The notes: generated from the sequence alone by a model not told the origin. A stretch of 64,000 nucleotides of DNA from Xiphophorus maculatus (GCF_002775205.1 NC_036457.1:6712024-6776023); one strand, 5' to 3'; counted from the first letter of the stretch, positions 47,701 to 60,796 are shown. A program made the numbers and translations.

Positions 47701-50700
47701 ATGAGTGGCACCTCTTTCTGGAGATAGTCCAAGCTTTCCTTGAGAAACCTTACGTAATTTTCCACTGAGTAAAGGAGCTGTAAATGAAGAGAAAATGTGT
47801 TTCTTTACACACCATCAGAGATAACTTCATAATCATGTCCTCTTGCTTCCAAATTTGAGACTCACACTATTATCGCAGTATGAACAAAGGTCGTTTCCAC
47901 CAATAAAGACAGTGATCAGCTTCCAGTCTGATTCAAAGTCAATATTCTGGAGAAAAGAACATGAAGAGAGAAAAAGAGTACATTTTATTGTTTTTATTCC
48001 ACTACATTAAATAAAGTCAAAACTCAAAGTATCTTTTCAACCTCTAGTTGCACTGTAGAATTACAAAAGATAAATGTAGACTTACAACGTCATTTTTCAT
48101 CTTTGTTACCAAGGTACGCACTTGTGATGGTATATCCCTTTGAACAGAAATCCAAAACACAATCATATTTATTGATCAAGGATGTTTATATTATCCCACT
48201 AAAAATTAAATGACTTTTGGTAACTTGTTGCTAAAATCAACACCTGTAGAACTTACCTGCTCTTTGCACCTGGCACTGCCTGATTAAGGAAAGCTTGTGG
48301 ATTATCCTGATTACCGACACCAAGCGAGTAGCCCTTCACATCGTGGTTAAAATGTTTTAAAATGTCTGTAAAAACCAGATACTGTTTTAAAAGAGGAACA
48401 TTTAAATGCAAAATTAATATTTCTCAAAAATTACTTATTGCTAATGAAGTCATCAGAAATACATACTGGGTAAAGTAGTAACAGTTGTGAGGTTTTCATC
48501 TCCACCAATGCTGACAACAAACATAGGAAATTACTTTCACAAAGTGCCCTTAACTTTATTTAACCAAAAATTATGAAAAAATAATAGTTAAAAGATGAAA
48601 AAAAGATGCTGAAATAATAAAATTAGAGAGTCTTGACATACCACCAGGATAAACCTCGGTACTGACGTAAGACATCCAGGATGTTAGTAGGGCTAGATGC
48701 GATGCCGTTCCCTGCCTGGCAGAAAGAAAAGGAAAGTCCTTCAGTAAAACACATGACCCAAAATGTCTGTCTGACAAACAAAATGACTCACTGTTAAAGA
48801 ATCCCCCACAGCTCCCACAACTTTGATATCTGCAGGCCGGAGTTCATGGACTAGAAAATACAAAGAAAATGTCAGGCGATGTCAGATTGTGTTAATCTAG
48901 ATCCCACTGACAATATTATACATACTGTTTACTGTCTACTCACACTAATGCACAAATGTACCACTTTTTGACAACCAGTTTCCTTTAGTGATACGCTGGG
49001 TAAGTTTTCGTTTCAATTATTAGATATTCTGGGGGCTGTTGGTTTGTTCTTTTTACCCCTGAAGCCTCATTCAACTTGGGCCGGTGAATGATGCTGCAGT
49101 TAGCCTCCCTTCTCCTTTTACTTGGTGACCAGATTTTTGCAAGTTTCCACTGGTATTTATGCAATTTATCTTTGATGATTGAAAGACATTTTGAAAAAAA
49201 TAACAAAAACAAAAACAAGGTTTGGTCTAATCTATGTTTAAATGTGTGATGGCTCAAAATACCAAGAGCCAAATAAGACAAAAAAAACTATTTATGAAAA
49301 TATTTTATTTGAAATAAAATATAATAATAATGTTAACACATAAAATTACCTGAATTAGGAATGGAGGATGAAGGACTGCGATCTTCACAGGGCAACTCTG
49401 TGCCTGTATGCTGATTATCAAGCACAGATAAAATAATCAGAATGAGATGAGACCCCTAATGCTTAGCAAACCATTTGGTTTGGTTGTGAATTATTCTTAC
49501 AGTCTGAATGAGATAGTCTGCGATGCTGTGGTGATTTGAAGGAGTGTTAAATTCTGTCCTCAGGAATGGTCGGTCCTTGTGAATGGGGAACAGTATGAGT
49601 AAGTGAGTAAATGAGTAAGAATTAACATTTCATGTCACTTGTAAATCCTTATATGACTGTTTTTGTTGACCTTCTGCATTTATACTCACTTCAGTGGGGC
49701 ATTGTAATGTGAGGATGTCTGGAATACGTTGATCGACCATGGGCTGAAGCTGTGGAAAAAAAAAACACACACACAGATGTAACATCCTCTGAGAGTGACA
49801 GACTAAAAGTGTTGATTAGTGTCACTTTCACAATGTCAGATCTCACCAGGTTTCCCCACAACTGTAGCATCAGTTCATCAGTACGCTTTGAGGGTTCAAA
49901 CTCTCCAATAGGCTTTCCAGTCTGCTAGCAACAAAGATTTGTACATATTCATAGTTTTGTAAAGCATAAAAAATATGATCACATTTCTCCTTTTGCTAAA
50001 TATACAGCTATGTTACATGCTGGTTGTGAGAGAAAGTGTAAGACAAAATGTAAAAAGATCACATCAGCAGCTTAGACTCACAGATGACAGGCCTCTGATG
50101 AGAGGAGTCACCTGAAGAGTGACAGTGAAGTCATCTCTGTCTCTGTACCAATGTTTCTTTACCATCAGCTCATCCAGCAACTCCTGTAAAAAAACAGAAA
50201 AGAGCGGTTTGTTTTAAAACAGTTTGAAATTGTTCCGATTCCTTTTTTCTTACAAGACTTTAGCAAACATTTTCAAGGCGTTATGCAACAGCTCACTCTA
50301 AAACTAAGTAGATCTTATTAAAAAGAAAGAGGCATTATTTGGTGAGAATGAGAAACCTACTTGCAGGGTGTGAGTCAGCATGGCCCTCTGAAGCTTGAGT
50401 TCTCCGTCGGTGTATGTGTGTGTGCATGGGCACATCCTGTAAGCAAAACACATTTATTTACTCAACAAAACCTATCAAGCTATTAAGAACAATCAAAAAT
50501 ATGCTCAAAATACAGCTTTTTAAAAATAGTCATCTAAATATTCATAGCAGACTATTTTCCTTTTCCACTTTTCTCTTTGAGACCAGCATTATTCCTCTCT
50601 GATTCTTTCCTTTGGTGCTGCTTACTTTGTCTGGAATGTGTTTAGTCCTCCATCCCACAATGCCACACTGACAATGGTCTTTTTCAGCTGCAACAATTAC

Positions 50701-53700
50701 AAGTAAAAGTACATTATACATATTATACTGTCTCTTAAATTACTCCAAAAGAGCAATGACACTATTTAATTTGCAATATACCTGAGAGTGGAGCAACTGC
50801 ACAGCATTATCTACCTCCTCAACCACTTGTTTGAGAAGAGATGAGATCTGCAGCAAAGGCACAAAGATTGCTTTGTGAATAATTTCTTGACTGATACTTC
50901 AGAATGTGTGTATGTGGACAAAATTACCAAGAAACTATGTGATGCATTTTTTTTAAATTGCTGGCTGCAAATTTTCATTATGCTTTAGTCAATTTGAAGT
51001 TCTTTTTCAGGAAATATTTACACATAAATAAGTTTATATGAAGCACTAATGTGAATCAGATTGCATCCTGTTTAATTCTGCTTTGTACATGACTGACATC
51101 TACACGTAAATAATGTCTTAACAGAGAGTATAAAGACTTTAATTACACAATGCAACTGAGTCAACAACAAACAAACTGGTAACATAATTAGATACTGAAG
51201 CGGAAAGATAAATTATAAACGTGACTCTATCAGTTGCTTAGAGCATTAACTTCAGAGGCCACCAATAAAAATCACTTGTTTATTAGAGTGTTGTTTCAGA
51301 GGTTTAAAGTTACAGAGTCCAGATATTATCTCCTTATCACAGTCCAACTCTCACTCCTGAACTTTTCTTGACATGACTTAATCACAAGACGTATGTGATG
51401 AAAAAAAGTTACTAATTAATATTACATGTACTCTAATTCAACTGAGGTGTAAAGTTGCCAGTCAGGTATTTGGAACTCTCCATACATTTCTGATGTATGT
51501 TTAAACTCTAGATTGCCTGTATTAAACACTGGAGACAGATTTGTTGCTTTTTTTCTCTTCTTCCCTTTTATCCAAATGCATTGTTTACCTGCTCCTGCTG
51601 CTCACAGGCACAGAGTCGATCCAGCTGAACAAAGAGAAGCACCAACTTCCAGTCTTGATTCTCATCAGCGCCCTGCTGGAGGAAATCAGATCATTTGATA
51701 TTTTTATCATTTTTTTTTTATTTTTCAGAGTCAGTATTAGTCTATCTAGACTATATTAGATGAGATTAGAAGACATGACACTATATAAATGGTGTTTAAA
51801 TGGCAAATTATGTAGTGGGTTGCAACAATATTGACACACTTCAAAATTTTGTCCCAAATACAACCACAAACATCAACGTATTATTTGGAGCGTTCCTGTG
51901 ACAGATCATCACAAAGTAATCCATTATTGTAAAGGGAAAAAAGATTAAACAGATTCACAGATAAGATGAGAAAATCTGTTGACAGCACAACTATCAGTCA
52001 TGCACTCCACAAATCAGGATAATATATCTTATAATATATGAGTGACAGCAAGAAAGAAAAAGGAAACCATGAACATAAACTAAAATAAAATAAAGATTCC
52101 ACTTGTAACAGACAAAATGCTTTAAAGGAATTGTATTTAGAGCGGTATTTTCCTTTACTGGACTAAATTTAAAAAGTATGTATTTTTATCCAAACAATGA
52201 TATTTGCCTCTTTACCAAAGGTGTCAGTTTTCTTTTCCTAGCTGTGGTAGGAAAGCATTGTAGCAAAAATGTCCAAAGACGAGAATTAAATTGAAATTAA
52301 CTATTTAAGATAGAGTTACATCGTAAAAATAAAATTTTGTTTTTACCTTATTGCTCTGTAAGTAAAGGGACAGTTCGTTCGCTTGGTCCACCAGTGTGCT
52401 GTAAATAGTAAGAGATTTTCAACAAGAATAAAAATACATAACTTGAAGCATTCAGAATCACGAATGATTATATGACAAGAAAAAACTTCGTACCCATGTT
52501 GCAGAAACTGAGGGATGCGTTTGTCTTCTGAGATGGGAGTCACTAGTCCAGGATTGAACAGAGTCATCAGCTCTGTTCAAGAAAAGGAGGAGAAAATGAA
52601 TAAATAAAAACACAAGGAGTTAAGCATCAAAACTCTAACTTGCAACAATTTGGAATTTAAGCAACAACTCAGCATGTACACCAAAGCACAGAGTTATAAT
52701 ATACAACAACATTTTAGTCTGTGAAAATTTAATTCCAAACCACTATTTCTTATTTCAGGCAGTATATGCCATAATCCAGATTTTAAAAAGCTTTTATAGC
52801 AGTGGCAGCTGAATTAGGGCTGTGCTGCTTTGTTCCAGGAAGGTTGAATCTTGTCATGGGTTCTCTCAGGGTACTCCAACTTCCTCCCACGGTCCAAAAA
52901 CATGCAGGCTAGGTAAATACTGTAGGTCTCCATAAATTGTGTGTGTGCATGATACTGTGTTGCGCAGAGCAAACACAGTTGACATGTCCAAAGTAAACCC
53001 CTCTTGCTCAGTGACAGCTGGAGACAGCATCAGCCCACAGCCCACCCAACTCCCCAGCAAGCACCCAAACCTGAGCAAATACAGACAATGCGTGGATCTA
53101 TGATACTTTCTCAGCTAATGTCAATATCAGTGTGATAAAGATAGTGCAAAGTGGTGCAATAAAAACTCTGATAAATCTCAGAAGATTTTATGTCTAATGA
53201 AACAAATAGAACAGGAAGAAGCTGGAATTTATAGTTCCCATTAAAGAGTAGGAAAAACCAAGAACAAGGAAATCCTGGGTGAGTGAATTTCACAGTAATG
53301 ATGAAAACAGAAAAAATAAAAGCAGGAACATACCTGTGAGTTTTGATAAGACCGTTGACAGCTCAGTGCTGCAGAGGAAGACCAAAGAGGGAATTTCAGA
53401 TCTTTCAAGAGACTTTACTGTATTAAAAATCATAGTCATTTCTCACCTTTGTTCTTGAACTCCAACATAGGAAAGCACTGCTACATCAGATGGTCTGACT
53501 GTGTCAGCTTGAGAAGAAAATATAAAGATGTATTTGCTTATGTTTAAAATTGCAGAAGTCAGAAAAAGCTTAGGGAAGTTGTGCAATTATTGAAAAATGT
53601 TTGCAGAAATTGATAACATTCCTTTAAAGAAGGACTTCAATAATCAAATACTATGAAATATACAATTTATTCCCATCACATTTTTTTTTCTTTTAATATG

Positions 53701-54188
53701 AGTAACAAAAATGAATTGGGAGTAAATCTGGACAGGAAACTTACCAGTTAATGGAGGCTGCTGGGAAGGAAATACCTGGGTGCAAGGCAGTCCAGCTAAT
53801 AAGGAAATAATAAGACATTTTAATTTTATGTAGAAAATGTAATGTATAGAGCATTTTATCTTTATCCAGACAATAAATGATTGTGATCAAATAAACAAAA
53901 ACCTTAATGACACAAATGTGCAGCGGATTATTGATAATTGATAACTGATAACTATCCAATTCAGAATGTAAAGTGTATGTGATCAAATATACTATGCAAA
54001 AAATACATTATACAAATATAAGATTTTTGAATGCTCCTGAGACAACTGTCATCAGTTAAACTTAATCATCACTTACTATATTTAAGCCTGAATACTAAAC
54101 TGAATTTGATTATGAAGTAGCATAATCAATAGAGACCTGTTGCCCATGTGAAACCCAGCAGGGAGATCAGAAGCAGCTGCTGAAACAT
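41785..54188 (-). CDS. plb1: Phospholipase B1-like, membrane-associated, three GDSL-type repeats
   Basis: More than 40 small minus-strand exons assemble to roughly 1,080 residues (mammalian PLB1 about 1,450, with four repeats). A signal peptide [18 protein letters not shown] starts at 54,188; the last exon (42,051-41,785) has a transmembrane helix ([20 protein letters not shown]) and a basic tail. PLB1 is a brush-border type ectoenzyme hydrolysing phospholipids, lysophospholipids and retinyl esters. Repeat 1 (about 53,510-49,360) lacks a GDS motif ([15 protein letters not shown]). Repeat 2 (48,850-45,780) has [14 protein letters not shown] (48,850-48,792 and next exon), [11 protein letters not shown] (47,946-47,866) and SPDCFHLGQ, a complete SGNH set. 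Repeat 3 (45,602-42,740) has [14 protein letters not shown] (45,602-45,544) and SVDCFHLSE, but [11 protein letters not shown] (44,555-44,475), Asn replaced by Thr. One intron begins GC (donor ATG/GCAAGT, exon end 46,087). Exon limits in repeat 1 are less certain. Confidence 0.92.
42299..42340. repeat. 16-bp inverted repeat, one mismatch, in plb1 intron
   Basis: ATGTATGTATGCTCTG (42,299-42,314) pairs with CAGGGCATACATACAT (42,325-42,340) with one mismatch. Confidence 0.8.
51815..51950. mobile_element. Terminal fragment of a Tc1-like element in plb1 intron
   Basis: ACACTTCAAAATTTTGTCCC, AAATACAACCACAAACATCA, ACGTATTATTTGGAGCG, GTGACAGATCATCACAAAGT and ATCCATTATTGTAAAGGGAA follow the outer end of the common fish Tc1-like family (TTCAAAATTTTGTCACATTA CAACCACAAACATCAATGTA TTTTATTGGG ... 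GTGACAGACCAACACAAAGT). Confidence 0.6.
52835..53097 (+). repeat. SINE-like repeat, middle and 3' part, in plb1 intron
   Basis: GGTACTCCAACTTCCTCCCA continues into CGGTCCAAAAACATGCAGGC, CATAAATTGTGTGTGTGCAT, GACAGCTGGAGACAGCATCA and an AATGCGTGGATCTATGA tail, the standard downstream order of the family. It is oriented opposite to plb1. Confidence 0.7.
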
Positions 54189-54529
54189 CTTTCCCATTTG
54201 TTGTTGCTGTTGTCTCTCCTTCTCTGCATTCACCGCTCTCTACTCTTAACTGTCTTTCACTGTCATTATCACTTACTGCCTGAGACGGCAAACATCATAA
54301 GCCTCCATAAAGAGGAGGAGACTGGACTGTTCATTTGTTCAAAGGACACAGCTGTGAGGTTTTCTATTGAAATGATGGAACAGACGTTATGAATGAAACT
54401 TTCCTTGAAAGCAATGTCATGTTTTGTAGCATTTCAAGATTCTGTTTTTGGATTATTGTTATTACATTAGGAGATTAGGAAAATTAGAGCAATCCATGCT
54501 TTCCATACCTACTAATAAATGTAAGAATA

Positions 54530-54626
54530 AACGTATGCATGCCCAGGGAGAAAATGCAAACCCCATGCAAAACGATGTCAGGCTGAATCAGGTCCTTCCC
54601 ACTGCAAGGCAACAGTGCAACCAAAA
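54530..54626 (-). repeat. SINE-like repeat, 5' part
   Basis: On the minus strand GGTTGCACTGTTGCCTTGCA continues into GTGGGAAGGACCTGATTCAG and CATGGGGTTTGCATTTTCTC, the head and middle of the same family. Confidence 0.65.
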
Positions 54627-56829
54627 AAAGGAGGCAATTTGTGGATTTAGATGTTAAAAATCTGTGCAACTCTTTCAATTTAAAAGGTTGTGAACTAAGG
54701 GAAATGTATTCATTCTTTAAAACTCAGAACAAATTTAAAGTTAGCTGCACCCACACAGAAACTTGTAGTTATAAGAATGTCTACTTCTGCTGATATATTT
54801 CCTATACTTATCAGAAGCCATAATAGCACTGTGAGGGTTTTTTCTACCAAAGCCTTGTTTGTAATTATACCTAGTCGTTTTTAAAGTGATTCATACTGAA
54901 ACTCAAAAAATGGCTCAGTTTTCCCTTGTTATTTGTCCTTAAAATGAAGCGTGTTGAATTTACTTTTAGTCATCAAACCAAACATAGAAGATTACATATC
55001 CAAATGGTACATAAACATTTCCTTCATGAGAAAAAAACCATTCACATGTATTACTGATCTTAAATAGAACATCTTTTAAAGTTTGTCTTTGCAGGCATAG
55101 AACAAATGGAAAAAGAGAGTGCATCTTTTACTGTGTGCTTTAAAAACAAGGGAAGAGGGAAAATGGAGGTGTGCAGCATTTAGGTAGTACTATATTTAGA
55201 AAAACTTTTAAAGGTCTGGGGCTTGTATTATCTTTTAGTTTATTCTACAGGTATTGCCAAGTTTCCTTCCTATGGCTCTTTGGGAATCACATTGCTGTTG
55301 CTGCATCTTTCTTTCATCAGTCAACCCAATTTTTTGGTACTTTTCCAAGATTAAAATAAATCAAAACGTGGAAAGTGTGACTTTGTAATAAGTGGATTAC
55401 AAGCAAACCTTAGAACAAAAGAAAAAGGAATAAAGGCTTTTGTACATGACTGGGAGTTCCTGAGCCCTCAGATGATTTCTGTTTTTGTTTGTTTGTTTGT
55501 TTGATTGTTTATTACAAGTGTTTTTCTAAATCCTCAATGAACTTGGACGTCCTCTGATAATTTACCTAATGTCAAACTCTGAGTATATTTGGTGATTCAC
55601 AATTGTGTCAGTCCATAGCATTGTTTTAGGTGAGATTCAGTTGGCTTCCATTATTCACATTCAACATTTGTTTTACTAAACAGAATTAAATGACGTATGG
55701 CCACTCATTTGATTATTCATTCAAAGATAGTGAGATAAATTATGTAATAGGAAAAAAAACCCCGAAAACGGTGACAATTTTGCTAATAATACCAAGTCAA
55801 AGTTGCATTGTTGGAATACAATATTAACAATATAATTATTTGCAACATTAGCATTTACCAGCCAAGAATTTAACTGTTCATTTATATAACAGTGATTCTT
55901 CAACATTGTAAAAGTAAGTCCCCTATCTGCCTTCCGATTGGAAAGGTGAAGGACAACATGACATAAGAGGAAATTAATGTTTTGTTGATAGATCTACCTG
56001 ATTTTTTTACAGCCTACAATGTAAAAATACAGTGATTATCAATGGCCTATGCATAACTATGAACACTGACTCTAGTTATAATCCTGATATTAGTCTGTAC
56101 CACTTTTATGGCACCTTATCTTATGTCAAGGACATAGGCTCAGTCTGAAGCCCCTAATGAAGCTTGGTGCTGTTTATCTGATTCTTTCTAATCTTTGCAC
56201 AGATAAGATGTCTTGGCTGTTTTGAAGCGGCCCTTAGAAAATATTTTATGCAACAGATGTGAATGATGCACGATAAAAGCACGATCCTCTCTCCACTTCA
56301 CTTCTGAATTTGAACTTAAGCACAATTGATACAGGATTTGTTCAGGGAAAAAGCATTAAGATTTGTCACAAAACAAGTAAAAACTGGAAAAGATGCAGAT
56401 GCAAAAATGTAAATTGTGCTGAGGACTAATATAAATCTTAGATATAAACTCATAGGAAAAAAAATATTGACCCAGCTGCCAACAGTTTAATGTAAAAATA
56501 TGGACATTTGATCAAATGTTCCGAGATTTTGTTATGATATGTTAGAACAAAATGTAATGAGAAACATTGTTCCTTGATTTTCTTTCTCAGTTACAAGATC
56601 TGTAGAAATTTTTACACTATCTTAAATCCTTAAAATAAAGGGTAAAGAAAAAATGGAAGAACTTGATTTGATTGTTCACTCACTATTTGTTCATTATTCA
56701 AAATATTTGACTTTCATTAGAGGTTTCTCAGTTTTATATGTCTAAAATAAGACATCCCCAATATAGTTCTGAAATAAACATACAATTGTTAATAAACAAG
56801 CATGAAACATCTGTTTTTGTCAGCCTAGT

Positions 56830-56871
56830 AGCATAATTGCCTGAGGCCTACAGGACTCAGGCAATTATGCT
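56830..56871. repeat. Perfect 16-bp inverted repeat, 10-nt loop
   Basis: AGCATAATTGCCTGAG (56,830-56,845) and its exact reverse complement (56,856-56,871) flank GCCTACAGGA. Confidence 0.92.
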
Positions 56872-58210
56872 TTAGTCTGACATTATGAATAGAAACAAGA
56901 AAAGTTCATTTGCACACATGGGTGGAACCAAGAGAGATGTAAAAAGAAAAGGTTATCCCATGTCTGAGATTACAGATATCAGACTGACAGTCTACCAGAT
57001 GGGTGGTACAGATTACTGCAAAGTTCACAAATCTGATCAAAATTCAGATTGAAAGCTTGAAAACTGCATCCACCACCTCACTGCTGGAGATTGAGCAGGA
57101 AAGCCCACAGTTATGAACCTTAAATGTACTTTGCTGTTGTGCATCTTAAAATTAATCCTTGTATAATTACAGGTAAATCACTTATTTAGATGTTGTTAAT
57201 CACAAAAGATAATCTATTGCTTGGGAGAAAGGTTTGTTGTCTGATGTCATAACAGGTGTGACTATCTTGATCTTATAGCCAGTTAGAAAGTGCTGCTTGG
57301 TTTGATTGATGCCAAAGTGATTTAGAATTATCGCTAACTGGCACGCCAAGCGCAGCTCAATAGCTCCTAAATATTTATCTTGGTTATTAAAATGATAAAA
57401 TGAATAGATGCAATTAAAGAATGGACCCAACAAAACAGGTAATTTATGTGACAATAAATGATAGATTTGTTTCACAAGAGTTTGGGACAGGTTTAAAGGA
57501 ATGCCTAGCTATGTTTTGATCCGCTGGATATTTTTGCAATGTGCTGGTACGGTTGCTAATGTAATGTACATATTATAAGCTATGAAAGATCATACGGGTA
57601 TTACAGTGACCCTTTTTGTTTTTTTCCACATTTGAAATATGGAAAAAAGGCAGGTGATTCTTTTAACAATCATAGAAAAAACAGTTTTTATTGAACATCT
57701 TCAATTCAGTTCAATTCCAAAACGCCACATTAATTCCAGAGAGAAATTAAATGTTGTAATGCCTTTTAATATATAACTGCAACAGAATAAAAAACGTACA
57801 AAGCATTTATTTTACTATAAAGAGTTAAGCACAAACTTTTTACATAACAGCAGCATCTATCACAGCTTATTTTTTAAACCATAAAATAAACTGCTAACGT
57901 TTTCACCGTGAAATACATTTTTGATGTACTTCCTCTACATGACCGGTTGTCAATTCAGCTTCTTGCTGCTGCATATCGTCCTGTATCGCTGTGAAAACAT
58001 GTTCTCTGCCCTGAATGATACAAATGGTAAGCTAATAATTTTCAAACTATAGCAGTTATATTTTATTTATATTGCTTATTTCTGAGAATGAAAACACAAC
58101 AAAATGCTCGACTCCTTTAACTGAAGGGCTTTAACTCAACCACCCATCCCTTCTCCAAACAAAGATTGCAACATGTGGCAATTCTCTGTGACCAATGAGA
58201 GGATTGGGAT

Positions 58211-58224
58211 GCTTCTACGTCACA
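58211..58224 (+). promoter_or_regulatory. CRE-like element upstream of ypel5
   Basis: CTTCTACGTCACAA contains TACGTCA, the reverse complement of the CREB/ATF core TGACGTA. A second TGACGTA occurs at about 58,469 just before the likely first exon of ypel5. Motif match only. Confidence 0.35.
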
Positions 58225-58479
58225 AAATGGGAACTCTCGTGCTCGAAGTAAAGTTATTTGTACAAGAGGAGGTCTGACTACCAAAGTAAAAGAGCTTTTT
58301 TTAATAGACCAAGTTTAAAAAAGCAACACAGGCAGTGCAGACATTTAAATTTTGAGAAATTCTGTCAAGTGTTATTATCAATATAAATATAAAGTCAATT
58401 ATTTATTATATTCCAAAATAGATTCGCTCAAAATTTGTTTTTGAAAGTCTTCAGCGGAAACTCCGACTGACGTATTTGC

Positions 58480-58571
58480 TAAATTTACGTTCGTCGTCTA
58501 GGACGCTGTTCTCACGAAAACAAAGCAGAGAAGACAAAGAATTATAGTTTTCTAGAGGATAAAGGCGAAGA
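58480..58571 (+). other. ypel5: Probable untranslated first exon and promoter of ypel5
   Basis: CG steps concentrate at 58,455-58,520 (TACGTTCGTCGTCTAGGACG), and AAGGCGAAGA/GTGAGT provides a donor with the exon ending at 58,571. The matching acceptor is TTGTCCCACCAG, with the coding exon starting at 59,423. The 5' limit is approximate. Confidence 0.5.
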
Positions 58572-59430
58572 GTGAGTTACCTTTCGATTTGAAAATACTT
58601 TTCAGTTATCGTCTTTATAAGTTACCAGGTAAGATATTGTAAGGTCACCTTTTGACTGTTTGGCATTTTGATGTAAACATTAGCTCTAAGTAGAAGCATG
58701 AAAAGTACGATGTCATTGTTTTAGACTGTTTTCTGATTAATAATAGGGCATTGCCTAAAGTTAATGTTTATCATTATGTACATTAGTTCGCACAAAAACT
58801 ACAGATTTGCAAACGTCGAGTGGAAACTGAATTACAGTGATGTAGCTAGCAGTAAACCAGGCCCGAGGTTGCCTTCACGTGATCAATATAAATTCAGGAT
58901 AAAAGAGTGTCACAGGTTAGGTAGCGAGTGGATTGTTTCAAAACGTTGATACTTTATTATTATTGCAGAAAATCATCTGTTTAATATTTCTGTTGCTCAT
59001 CAATCTAACTAAAAACTGTGATAAAAATATTCTCAGATATGTTTGTGTTTAAATGTCCAAAATGTAACCAAAACAGGATACAGTTTAAGGCTAATGCCAT
59101 TATTGAACCAAGAAGGAATATGTTTAAAATGGTCTTGTGTTATTCTATGAAATATTATTAAAATGCAGATGAGCAGCTAGAAATCTCAACATCATAAAAA
59201 AAATGATGAAATGAAGTTGCTATTGGCAGTTTGAGCAGAGGACACTGTAATGTTCAAATCAATCAGATATTTGCATAAATCTTTGAAGTACAGAAGTTGA
59301 TCCTATTTAAACAAGCATCTGGTATTATTCAGATGTTTTGCTGCCATTACATTTAAATGGGTGAGTTTTCCTTTCTTGGGTTCTGCTTCTTCTAAACTTG
59401 AGCTTTGCTTTTGTCCCACCAGTTGAGAAA

Positions 59431-60271
59431 ATGGGACGCATCTTTCTGGACCACATCGGCGGGAGTCGCCTCTTCTCCTGTGCCAATTGTGACACCATTC
59501 TGACCAACCGTGCTGAACTCATCTCAACGCGCTTCACAGGGGCAACTGGCAGAGCTTTCCTCTTTAATAAGGTGCCTATGCGCATCATGGTGCTTGCATG
59601 ACAAACTGTCGAAATGCTGTACTGCAGAAATGGAAATTGATTATAATTAGTATCCTTTGACTTGTATATTTAATTTGCATATGCACTTTACCTATAGGAA
59701 CATTTTAAAATTTTCCTATTGAACAACTCCTACCTTAATATGGCTTTTCCACATAAACATTGCACAGTGTTTAATAGGAAAGCAACAAAAGACACAAAGA
59801 TAAAAAATAAATAAATAGGACGCGAATAAAATGGGACCAAGGACAGAACCCTGTGGAACTCGGTGCTTAAAAGTTACAGATGGAACGTAAAGTTCGATTT
59901 TGAAGAAGAAATATGGAAAAACATCCAACATTTTAGCATTCAGACAAACAGCTTTTACATATGATTTCGGAATCTCATTGTAGTTTGTTGGGGTAAGTCA
60001 ATTTCTTATTCACAGTCCAGTGATAATAATCACAACTGTTTCCCTTCAGGTTGTGAATCTGCAGCACAGCGAAGTGCAGGATAGAGTCATGCTGACCGGA
60101 AGACATATGGTGCGAGACGTCAGCTGCAAGAACTGCAACAGCAAGCTGGGCTGGATGTACGAGTTTGCCACCGAGGAGAGTCAGCGATACAAGGAGGGCC
60201 GAATAATCCTGGAGAGGGCGTTGGTGAGGGAGAGCGAAGGCTTTGAGCACGTTCCATCTGACACCTCTTGA
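59431..60271 (+). CDS. ypel5: Yippee-like protein 5
   Basis: Two coding exons, 59,431-59,571 and 60,050-60,271, join at phase 0 to 120 residues (human 121). Near-identical to vertebrate YPEL5: [54 protein letters not shown] and [15 protein letters not shown] are all present. The Yippee zinc site is complete: C17-x2-C20, 52 residues, then C73-x2-C76. YPEL5 associates with the CTLH (GID-like) ubiquitin ligase complex and with centrosomes (established knowledge). The C-terminus reads [12 protein letters not shown], one Glu fewer than the human SEGFEEHVPSDNS, which explains the one-residue difference. The start is fixed by family conservation, 8 bp after the acceptor. A LINE fragment lies in the intron. 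Confidence 0.97.
59716..59931 (-). mobile_element. LINE reverse-transcriptase fragment
   Basis: On the minus strand the peptide [14 protein letters not shown] carries the conserved (G)VPQGSVLGP motif of non-LTR retrotransposon reverse transcriptase. The remainder of the frame does not align, so only a short decayed piece is left. It lies in the single coding intron of ypel5, opposite to that gene. Clade not determined. Confidence 0.65.
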
Positions 60272-60789
60272 GTTTCTCTATCTATCGGTGTGCTTACAGT
60301 CATGCAGCTTTTACCTCCAGCAGTAGTACACACCCTTGCATGGACAGTGATCTTTTTGTGAGTAGAGCTGCACCAGAATAAAATCCTGATCTGGGTGTTT
60401 GTGGGAAAATCAGAGTTAAGGGTGAACTGTGTTGCTGTTTTTGCCCATTTCAAATTTCCTACAGATTCATTGCATGCCCAGTAGGCTGCAGTGTTGTTTA
60501 GGTTTGGTGGGAGGTCAGCTGTTACTCCCGGATGAGGAGGATTTTCTCCTAAATTACCGTATGAAGCTCAGACAAAAGTTGGGCTTTAAGTTTAACAACT
60601 GAAACAGTTAAGATTATTGATGCATTTTTGCTCCAGTTACCCTTGTTTAAAGGGAAAGTAACAATTTCTTTTGAAACACATATTTCTAGTTCTTTTTGGT
60701 GTGATTCTTTGCCTATTTTGTTATTTATGCTGTTCAGAGAAACAGTTGTTAGTTTGGGCCTGTAAAATGTTATTATTTTAACTTATTGC

Positions 60790-60796
60790 AATAAAA
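60790..60796 (+). terminator. ypel5: Poly(A) signal of ypel5
   Basis: AATAAAA occurs about 520 bp after the stop codon in TTATTGCAATAAAATGC, a plausible end of the 3' UTR. Confidence 0.6.

Larger units (their letters stand above)
54200..58430. other. plb1 upstream region and gene-free intergenic DNA
   Basis: Apart from the SINE-like piece at 54.5 kb and a perfect hairpin at 56,830-56,871, I see no gene. A 91-codon minus-strand frame at 57,200-57,475 has no family resemblance. Stretches are strongly AT-rich. Confidence 0.5.

Noticed and set aside
57200-57475. 91-codon minus-strand frame in the plb1-ypel5 interval
   Set aside because: No domain, no splice signals and AT-rich composition; no better than chance.
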